NCBI GenBank assembly: GCA_001508335.1
Contig: LGFX01000011.1
Location: 1-50,500 of the forward strand
Direction: 5' to 3'
Length of the DNA: 50,500 nt
Origin: a candidate division TA06 bacterium 32_111
GTDB taxonomy: Bacteria > Hydrothermota > 32-111
Under the pieces are notes generated by a model. It was given only the letters and a program-made list of their open reading frames with translations, had not been told where the DNA came from and ran no database searches. Numbering within the stretch: position 1 is the stretch's first letter; every line of letters starts with the position of its first letter. A program made the position numbers and the translations under genes. Below are positions 44,498 through 50,500 of the stretch, in pieces.

Positions 44498-47022
44498 TCT
44501 ATCCTCATCACTTTATCAACAATTTCTTTTCCATCATTTTTAAATTTTATATAGTATATCCCTTTCGGTAGATCCTCATTCAAATTTATCTCACTTTTAC
44601 CTTTCAATCTAAAATCTTTCCTTAACACTTTCTGCCCTAAAGTGTTTATAACGCTAACTTCTAACCTTCCGCTTCCATCAACAAAAACTCTGTAAGGATT
44701 CTTTTTTGACCAGTAAAATGATGATGATAGGAGAATAAAATCTTTTCCAAATGAATCTATATTCACAGAACCAATCTTTCTTTTAACTCCGCTTGTCCTT
44801 AAAAGGTACAAATCATATGTCCCACCATTTTTATTTTTATGTACGAAAATATCTTTTTTGTTTTTACTCTCAAAAACTTTGTTATCGATGTATTCTATCA
44901 AAACTTTCGAAAAGTAAAGATCATCAACATCATACTCTATTATAACATCCTCTTTTTCTCTTCTTGCTTTTATGTTTATATTTTCAAGTTTTGTATCTAT
45001 GGAAAAATTTGCAGTTCCGCCAGCCTCAAGATATCTTGCAACAAATTCCTGTAAAAACATTTCAGCAAAATATTTCGAATGTAGAATAACACAATTCTCA
45101 TCGTTACCTGTTTCGGCAGAATTAGACCAGTTGTATGAGCCAGTTATAACAATTGGATTTGAGTTCCAAAGGTCAGCATCTATCAACATATATTTGTGGT
45201 GTAATAAATTTCCTGAAACATTATCTTTTAAAACATCAGCTGGTGGAGACCATGGATTATTGGTAGATGTGCTGTTAGGAAGCCCTCTCATATCTAAAGA
45301 TTTTGAGTAATCAGCATCCCAGTATGTAGCATCAAAAACACCTCTGACTGTAACACCACCATCATATTCTGTTTTCATAGCATCACAGATGCCCTGATGA
45401 GTAAAGGAAAATATGCAAAAATAAATAGAATTATCAGCAGTTGAGATAGCGTTTATAATCTTTGAGGCAACACCATCTGAAGGTGACATGTAAACTTCAA
45501 CTGTGTCATTTGCAACTATAAACGTATGTGTTATGTTATCACTCTTCTGAGTTGAAAATTTTGATTTTGTTGAATCCGGTGTAGGTGTATCTGAACCCCA
45601 CATCTCTGAGAACTCTTTTGTATAGTTTTCAGCAACCTGTCTATCCTTTATAATTATTGAGTTGTTAGCATTACTTTCAGTACCATTATCAGTTATATTC
45701 CAGGATCCGGTGAAAGTTGTAAAAGTATCAATAATACAGAATTTGTTATGCATTATATTTGAACCAGCGTATGTTAAAGGATAATCATCATCTATAACTT
45801 TTATTCCAGCACTTTCAAGTTGAGCAACTTCAGGTAGAGTTCTGTTATCCTTATCGGTAATAAACCTTATATTCACTCCCCTATTATGTGCTGCAACCAA
45901 AGAATCTGCAACAACCCTTCTATCAAAATCGTAAAAACAACAGTCAATAGTTTTCTGAGCCCTATGTATGTATTCACACAATATAAGATCAAGTTTTGAG
46001 GTATCCTCAGCCATGTTGTATATTGCTAAAGTTTCTTCAACAGTTTTGTTGAAATGAACATCAAAAAATGTATCAAGAGTGTCTATAACTATATATCTGT
46101 AATACTCTGCTGGAGCAAGTGGTGGTAAAAATCTTGTTCTATCTTTACTGTCATAACCTTTTATATAATACCTTAGGTCAGTATGAACAGGGAAAGGAGG
46201 TATAGTTTCAACATAGGTTGAATCATCAGTTTTTACCATAAGTATAGAATCTGTTGAATAAAAATTGTTAGTTGAATAGAAAATCTTAACATATTGAACA
46301 TTTGTATCTGAAAAAGCGTTACAGGAGATAACAACATCATCAAGGAATGTGGGGGACGCTGGAGTTCTCACGTGGTTTTTCAAACTGAAAAATGAAGAGT
46401 TCAAACCACCGGTATCAGGTCCAACTGTTGTTTGTCCTGATGCGCTATTCCAGACCGTTGATAAAGATTCTGAAACTTCACCAGCATATTCAACACCTTC
46501 ACTATCCTCTGGCCACCTTATGTAGGATACATCTGTAACAGGTGTTACAGATATTGGATACCAAACACTTTCAGGGTTTGCTGTAGTATATTTTGTTATG
46601 TAAGCAAAACAATCTATAATTGAATCGTTGCTATTTTTAAGATAAACCTGATCACCTGTATTTGCTAAAGCAAAACTCCCTGAAACTGTTAACGCCCTAA
46701 CTCCAGAAGTTCCAGGGTATGCTGCAAAATCAGGATAGTAACCGTACTGATTATAGAATGAATCAGCATACATTGCAAAAGTTATCTTACCTTGTGGATA
46801 AAGGTAATAGTTGTTCGAAGGAATAGTCCAAACCCCCTCTCCATCAGTAATCTTCCAGCCATCTAAAAGAATAGGTGAATCACTTTTGTTGAATATTTCA
46901 ACCCATTCGGATCTATCTCCACCAATACTTGGATTAACAAGAAGTTCTGTTATAAGAGGGTTGTGAGAGAACAAAACAACATAAATAAAAAGGGCAAGGG
47001 TAAAAAGTAGTTTTCTTTTCAT
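44494..47022 (-). CDS. Secreted lamin-tail + dual HKD phospholipase-D-like protein with C-terminal sorting domain
   Basis: 842 aa. Signal peptide (MKRKLLFTLALFIYVVLFSH), lamin-tail domain at about 22-190 (LITELLVNP, SEWVEIFNKSDSPILLDGW), a beta linker, then two HKD motifs: HNKFCIIDTFTTFTGSWNIT near 420 and HHKYMLIDADLWNSNP near 630, making one two-lobed PLD active site. The C-terminal beta module ends LPKGIYYIKFKNDGKEIVDKV. The family includes nucleases and phospholipases; LTD plus PLD proteins are often extracellular nucleases. Probably surface-anchored. Sits between the cyclic-nucleotide protein and glycan genes. Confidence 0.85.
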   Translation of the reverse strand: MKRKLLFTLALFIYVVLFSHNPLITELLVNPSIGGDRSEWVEIFNKSDSPILLDGWKITDGEGVWTIPSNNYYLYPQGKITFAMYADSFYNQYGYYPDFAAYPGTSGVRALTVSGSFALANTGDQVYLKNSNDSIIDCFAYITKYTTANPESVWYPISVTPVTDVSYIRWPEDSEGVEYAGEVSESLSTVWNSASGQTTVGPDTGGLNSSFFSLKNHVRTPASPTFLDDVVISCNAFSDTNVQYVKIFYSTNNFYSTDSILMVKTDDSTYVETIPPFPVHTDLRYYIKGYDSKDRTRFLPPLAPAEYYRYIVIDTLDTFFDVHFNKTVEETLAIYNMAEDTSKLDLILCEYIHRAQKTIDCCFYDFDRRVVADSLVAAHNRGVNIRFITDKDNRTLPEVAQLESAGIKVIDDDYPLTYAGSNIMHNKFCIIDTFTTFTGSWNITDNGTESNANNSIIIKDRQVAENYTKEFSEMWGSDTPTPDSTKSKFSTQKSDNITHTFIVANDTVEVYMSPSDGVASKIINAISTADNSIYFCIFSFTHQGICDAMKTEYDGGVTVRGVFDATYWDADYSKSLDMRGLPNSTSTNNPWSPPADVLKDNVSGNLLHHKYMLIDADLWNSNPIVITGSYNWSNSAETGNDENCVILHSKYFAEMFLQEFVARYLEAGGTANFSIDTKLENINIKARREKEDVIIEYDVDDLYFSKVLIEYIDNKVFESKNKKDIFVHKNKNGGTYDLYLLRTSGVKRKIGSVNIDSFGKDFILLSSSFYWSKKNPYRVFVDGSGRLEVSVINTLGQKVLRKDFRLKGKSEINLNEDLPKGIYYIKFKNDGKEIVDKVMRIE

Positions 47023-47034
47023 TTTAACCTCTTT

Positions 47035-47427
47035 TTAAGTTCTTGATAGTTTCCTATCCATCTCCCTTAACCTTCTAACAAGAGTTGTTATCAAAGCACC
47101 AAGCAAAGGATCAACTTCCATCTGTTTTAAAAGTGTTTTTCTATCGATTATTATAACAGTTGAATCCTCAAGAGCAGCTGCTGATGCTGATCTTGGCCTT
47201 CCATCGATGATAGCCATCTCTCCCAAAAATTCACCCTCAGTTACAATGTTCAACCTTTTCTTGTTTTCCCCCTCATTAACAAAAACCTCAATCTTTCCAC
47301 TTTTTACAAGATAGACCTCATCTGGAGGATCTCCCTGCTTGAATAAGAGTTCCCCTTTTAGAAAAGTTTTTTCAAATTTCTCAATAATAATTACCCCCTT
47401 TTCTTTGATGGTTTCCTGATCTCCCAA
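47035..47427 (-). CDS. Stand-alone cyclic-nucleotide-binding (CRP-like) domain protein
   Basis: 130 aa by the TTG start at 47427. It consists of one cNMP-binding domain: GELLFKQGDPPDEVYLVKSGKIEVF, GEFLGEMAIIDGRPRSASAAALEDSTVIII (the phosphate-binding cassette GEMAIIDGRPRSAS) and a short C-terminal helix. No helix-turn-helix follows, so it is not a classical transcription factor. The TTG lies 37 bp inside secF. A purine tract AAAAGGGGG (47402-47394) instead sits before three in-frame ATT codons (47391-47383), so the true start could be ATT, giving a ~117-aa protein that begins near IEKFEKTFLKG. Confidence 0.8.
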   Translation of the reverse strand: MGDQETIKEKGVIIIEKFEKTFLKGELLFKQGDPPDEVYLVKSGKIEVFVNEGENKKRLNIVTEGEFLGEMAIIDGRPRSASAAALEDSTVIIIDRKTLLKQMEVDPLLGALITTLVRRLREMDRKLSRT

Positions 47428-48701
47428 TCAAGAACTATCGGAGCAACTATAAAATCTGAAGAGTATGTTCCAACAATTATACCAACAAGTAAGGCAAAAG
47501 CAAAATCGTTTAAAACTTTTCCACCGAATAGGAAGAGCATCAAAACTACGAACAATGTTGTTAGAGATGTTATCAACGATCTTGGGAGTATTTGATTTAA
47601 GGATCTGTTTACTATAGTTATAAACTTGTCCTTTCTCATAAGTTTTAAATTTTCTCTTATCCTATCGGAAACTATTATTGAATCGTTAATAGAATAACCT
47701 ATAAGGGTTAAAAGTGCTGCTATTATCTGAACTGACATCTCCCTTCCAGTTATAGTCAAAAGACCGAGAGTAATAATAACATCATGGAACAATGCTATAA
47801 CTGATGCTACTCCAAACCTGAAAGTAAACCTTATCCAGACATAGATCAAAATTCCAGCAAGACCAAGTAGAATTACCCAAAGAGATTTCAGTTGTAATTC
47901 TTTTGACATTATAGCACCAACAACCTCTTCCCTATCAATCCTTGGATTCTCCTCCACAAATCTTTCTTTCAAAAAACTTATTATCTTTTCAGTTGGGGAG
48001 AGTTCAACACCTTCTGAAGAAGATTTATATGTAGTATCCTGCCATTCGGAGAGTATCTGAACTTTTGTTATATCAGCATTTTTAGAGCATACAAAAATTT
48101 TTATCTCCTTTTCAACACCCTTATTGTTTGTTCTATCAACTCCAAAAGCGTAAAGTGTTACAATTGAATCCTTTTTAAAATCATCTATTGAAAAATTCAA
48201 AACTCCAAACTCCTCTCTCGAGTCATAGATATCTGTTGGAGTTAACTCTTTTAACTCCTTAAAAATGTCGGATCTTATAAAAATATTTTTAATTGGAGAT
48301 TTCTCATCGTAAACTTTCACTTTTACAGTTAAATTCTTCTCCCCTTTTGTTGGATTAGGATAGGTTGAAAAAGCAACTACAAGAGGTCCAGTTGTATCCT
48401 GAATCTTTTCAAAATTTTCCTGAACCTTTATCAAAAAATCTTTCTCAGTTCCATATTTTTGAATAACAGCATTCTTATAACCTAAAGAGCTCATAACATC
48501 CCTGATTTGGCCAATCTTTACATCCTTTTCAAAATGCACCTGTAGAACAATTCCACCTGTAAAATCTATTCCAAGATTAAGTCCTTTATTGAAAAGGATA
48601 GTTAGAATACTTACAATAACAAGAATCAAAGATAGAATGTATGCTATCTTTCTTATACCAACAAAATTTATCTCTGACAAATTTATCTTCTTAAAATTCA
48701 T
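47391..48701 (-). CDS. secF: Protein translocase subunit SecF with inserted domain
   Basis: 436 aa, well above the ~300 aa usual for SecF. First helix (17-37), LGIDFTGGIVLQVHF, then part of the periplasmic P1 domain. Residues about 105-230 form an extra beta-rich, Ig-like-looking block (LVVAFSTYPNPTKGEKNLTV ... VTLYAFGVDRTNNKGVEKEI), after which P1 resumes (ENPRIDREEVVGAIMSKELQ) and the five C-terminal helices with IRFTFRFGVASVIALFHD and TLIGYSINDSIIVSDRIRENL follow. SecDF uses the proton gradient to help Sec export. 8 nt after secD. Confidence 0.93.
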   Translation of the reverse strand: MNFKKINLSEINFVGIRKIAYILSLILVIVSILTILFNKGLNLGIDFTGGIVLQVHFEKDVKIGQIRDVMSSLGYKNAVIQKYGTEKDFLIKVQENFEKIQDTTGPLVVAFSTYPNPTKGEKNLTVKVKVYDEKSPIKNIFIRSDIFKELKELTPTDIYDSREEFGVLNFSIDDFKKDSIVTLYAFGVDRTNNKGVEKEIKIFVCSKNADITKVQILSEWQDTTYKSSSEGVELSPTEKIISFLKERFVEENPRIDREEVVGAIMSKELQLKSLWVILLGLAGILIYVWIRFTFRFGVASVIALFHDVIITLGLLTITGREMSVQIIAALLTLIGYSINDSIIVSDRIRENLKLMRKDKFITIVNRSLNQILPRSLITSLTTLFVVLMLFLFGGKVLNDFAFALLVGIIVGTYSSDFIVAPIVLDWEIRKPSKKRG

Positions 48702-48709
48702 CGTTCCTC

Positions 48710-50245
48710 CTATATGGACAATTTTTTAAAATTAGGGTTGGAAGTTACAATATCAAAGATAACTCTTGTTACAAAAATTGCTGAGAAAAAACTCACAACA
48801 AGACCTATACCGAGTGTAATAGCAAAACCTTTTATTGGACCTGTTCCAAACCAATAAAGTATTATCGCTGTAACCAGAGATGTGAGGTTGGCATCAAAAA
48901 TTGTGGAAAAAGCTTTCGAATAACCTGCTGAAATTGCTGTTTTAATTGTCTTTCCAGAAGCGAGTTCTTCCCTTATCCTTTCGAATATCAAAACGTTAGC
49001 ATCAATCGCTGTTCCAACAAGAAGTATCAGACCAGCCATACCGGGAAGTGTGAGTGTTGCTCTAAAGAGTGATAAAACTGAAAGAAGAATTACAAGGTTA
49101 AAAACCATAGCAAAATCAGCTATCAATCCAGATGCTCCATAGTATATAAGCATAAAAATAAACACAATAATTGTTCCATAAATTAGTGATTTTATACCTT
49201 TTCTGATGGAATCTCCTCCAAGAGTTGGGCCAACCGATCTTTCTTCAATTATTCTGACAGGGGCAGGTAAGGCGCCTGCTTTTAAGATAACTGCAAGATC
49301 CTTTGCATCATTTATGGTTGCATTTCCCATAGATATTTCGGTGTTTCCTGATGGTATTCTCTCTCTGACAACTGGAGCTGACACTATAACACTATCGAGT
49401 GAAAAAGCAATCCTTCTTCCTATGTTGGAACCCGTTATTGATGCCCATTTATTTTTTGCTTTCTTGTTCATGGTAAGTTCTACCTTTACACCGTAAGGAT
49501 TATCACTCGTCCCTATAGCAGCCCTTGCATCAAGGATAGCATCCCCTTTCAAAACAGGATTCTTTTCAACAAGATATAGTATAGTCTGATTAACACCATC
49601 TCTGCTCTTTTCTTTTCCCCACATAAAAATATAATCTGAAGGAATCAAATTTTTTATCTCTTCTTTAGAAAGGATATTTTTGATAAGGGATATATTTTCA
49701 GGGTAAACTATAAAATCAACACCATTGTTATCAACTAATGTCGAGATACGGCTCGTATCATTCATCTCTTCAAGTTTTTTATCTATATTTTCAAAAACTT
49801 TCTGAACGAAAGTGTTCTCTGCAACTATTCTGAATTCGAGTTGTGCTGTTTTACCGATAAGATTTTTCGCTCTCTCTCTATCAACAACTCCCGGGAGTTG
49901 GATACTTATCCTGTCTGAACCCTGCTTTTCGACAAGGGGTTCGGTTACACCAAACTGGTCTATTCTGTTTTTCAAAATTTCAAGAGCTCTATCAACAGCA
50001 CCCTCAGACTCCTCTTTACTCAAAGATGTTTTGTCAACTTCAAGTATAAGGTTCATTCCACCCTGAAGGTCAAGCCCTAAATGAAGGGATCTATTTCTCA
50101 AACTGTTTATCTGTTCATAAGTCATATTGATCTTATCTTTTTCTGATAATGTGTAATAGCGGAAGGTATAGTAAAGTTGAAATAAAGATAAGATAAGGAT
50201 TATAACAATTATTATAACTCTCCATCTTAGATCAAGTTTCATCAA
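48710..50245 (-). CDS. secD: Protein translocase subunit SecD
   Basis: 511 aa, ordinary length. First helix 9-28, LHLGLDLQGGMNLILEVD, P1 domain with FGVTEPLVEKQGSDRISIQLPGV, then LPAPVRIIEERSVGPTLGGDSIRKG and helices with GLILLVGTAIDANVLIFERIREEL, all diagnostic. Partner of SecF, same operon. Strong ribosome site AAGGAGG 5 nt before the ATG. Confidence 0.96.
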   Translation of the reverse strand: MMKLDLRWRVIIIVIILILSLFQLYYTFRYYTLSEKDKINMTYEQINSLRNRSLHLGLDLQGGMNLILEVDKTSLSKEESEGAVDRALEILKNRIDQFGVTEPLVEKQGSDRISIQLPGVVDRERAKNLIGKTAQLEFRIVAENTFVQKVFENIDKKLEEMNDTSRISTLVDNNGVDFIVYPENISLIKNILSKEEIKNLIPSDYIFMWGKEKSRDGVNQTILYLVEKNPVLKGDAILDARAAIGTSDNPYGVKVELTMNKKAKNKWASITGSNIGRRIAFSLDSVIVSAPVVRERIPSGNTEISMGNATINDAKDLAVILKAGALPAPVRIIEERSVGPTLGGDSIRKGIKSLIYGTIIVFIFMLIYYGASGLIADFAMVFNLVILLSVLSLFRATLTLPGMAGLILLVGTAIDANVLIFERIREELASGKTIKTAISAGYSKAFSTIFDANLTSLVTAIILYWFGTGPIKGFAITLGIGLVVSFFSAIFVTRVIFDIVTSNPNFKKLSI

Positions 50246-50288
50246 TCCTCCTTATAATATTTTTTTATTATTAATTTTCCAATTCTAA

Positions 50289-50317
50289 AGGTTATCACAT
50301 TTTGAAAGTTTAGTCAA
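50289..50317 (-). promoter_or_regulatory. Possible promoter of secD
   Basis: On the minus strand TTGACT (50317-50312), a 17-nt spacer and TAACCT (50294-50289). The -10 is a poor match, but TGTGATAAC before it could help. It would leave a leader of about 40 nt ending in AAGGAGG. It lies 23 nt after the stop of the next gene. Confidence 0.35.
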
Positions 50318-50339
50318 TATTTTGACCTATAAAGTATAC

Positions 50340-50500
50340 TTAAAATCTAAAACTATCAATATTTCTGAACTTACTGCCCCAGGAATAGGAGATACTGCCA
50401 CTTACATAAAACTCATAATCCGTTTCCCTCTCTCTCTGAAGCAAAAGGATATCCTCATCCGTATACCCTATTTTTGGAATATTTCTCTGATCTCTTGGAA
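50340..50500 (-). CDS. C-terminal end of an outer-membrane beta-barrel protein, 5' part outside window
   Basis: The minus-strand frame from the right edge to TAA at 50342-50340 encodes about 52 residues: RDQRNIPKIGYTDEDILLLQ, then TDYEFYVSGSISYSWGSKF and the end RNIDSFRF. Alternating hydrophobic/polar residues in YEFYVSGSISYSWG and a final Phe are the terminal strand (BAM recognition signal) of an outer-membrane beta-barrel, similar to barrel ends in FCB-group proteins. No domain identity can be given. Its stop is 94 nt before secD's start. Confidence 0.65.
   Translation of the reverse strand, partial: PRDQRNIPKIGYTDEDILLLQRERETDYEFYVSGSISYSWGSKFRNIDSFRF

Overview
The window is AT-rich (roughly one third G+C by eye), densely packed bacterial chromosome. 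It encodes [FeFe]-hydrogenase maturases, so the organism is probably an anaerobe. It also encodes a polysaccharide-export (SLBB/Wza-like) protein, a lipoprotein and the C-terminal end of an outer-membrane beta-barrel, so it has a two-membrane envelope. Two secreted proteins, and one gene remnant, end in a Gly-x-Tyr-[Phe/Tyr]-[Ile/Val] ... Lys-rich C-terminal domain like the sorting/anchoring tails of the FCB group and candidate phyla such as WOR-3. The Lys/Glu/Ile/Phe-rich proteins would suit a thermophile. I infer an uncultivated WOR-3/FCB-like lineage; nothing in the window proves the species.

Layout. 1-5845 (minus): truncated alkaline-phosphatase-superfamily gene, tRNA-Asp, dciA-like/gyrB, and an overlapping trio of FAD oxidoreductase, UbiA-like prenyltransferase and endonuclease III. 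5886-9820 (minus): hydrogenase maturation operon, TM1266-like regulator-hydG-hydF-hydE, behind its own promoter and a 78-nt leader. 9821-10189: the only gap over 300 bp; it holds that promoter, a decayed C-terminal sorting-domain fragment and a short GC-rich element. 10190-21345 (minus): rnr-guaB-prsW, a secreted clostripain-type protease, pilB/gspE-dinG-phosphatase, and a PEBP lipoprotein. 21443-30409 (plus): exopolysaccharide cluster (export protein, chain-length regulator, polymerase, two GT4 enzymes, flippase, secreted protein of unknown function), then a GAF-HD-GYP phosphodiesterase. 31640-50245 (minus): an unbroken run of co-directional genes starting with secD-secF, then a cyclic-nucleotide-binding protein, a secreted phospholipase-D-like protein, many glycan and envelope genes, coaE, an M28 peptidase, ComEA, a deacetylase, and a second TM1266-like protein. 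50340-50500: end of a beta-barrel protein.

How the parts connect. The plus-strand cluster and the distal part of the minus-strand run look like two halves of a surface-glycan locus meeting tail to tail at the HD-GYP gene. PilB carries a perfect tandem MshEN c-di-GMP-binding motif, and HD-GYP proteins degrade c-di-GMP, which suggests c-di-GMP control of surface behaviour. The hydrogenase operon provides the three H-cluster maturases without any structural hydrogenase gene here.

The most notable observations are: six promoters placed so that transcription would start at or within a few bases of the ATG (predicted leaderless mRNAs); a glycosyltransferase whose real start appears to be CTG; SecF with an Ig-like-looking insertion of about 120 residues; a second, cysteine-bearing TM1266 paralogue far from the hyd genes; and a relic of a surface-protein C-terminus.
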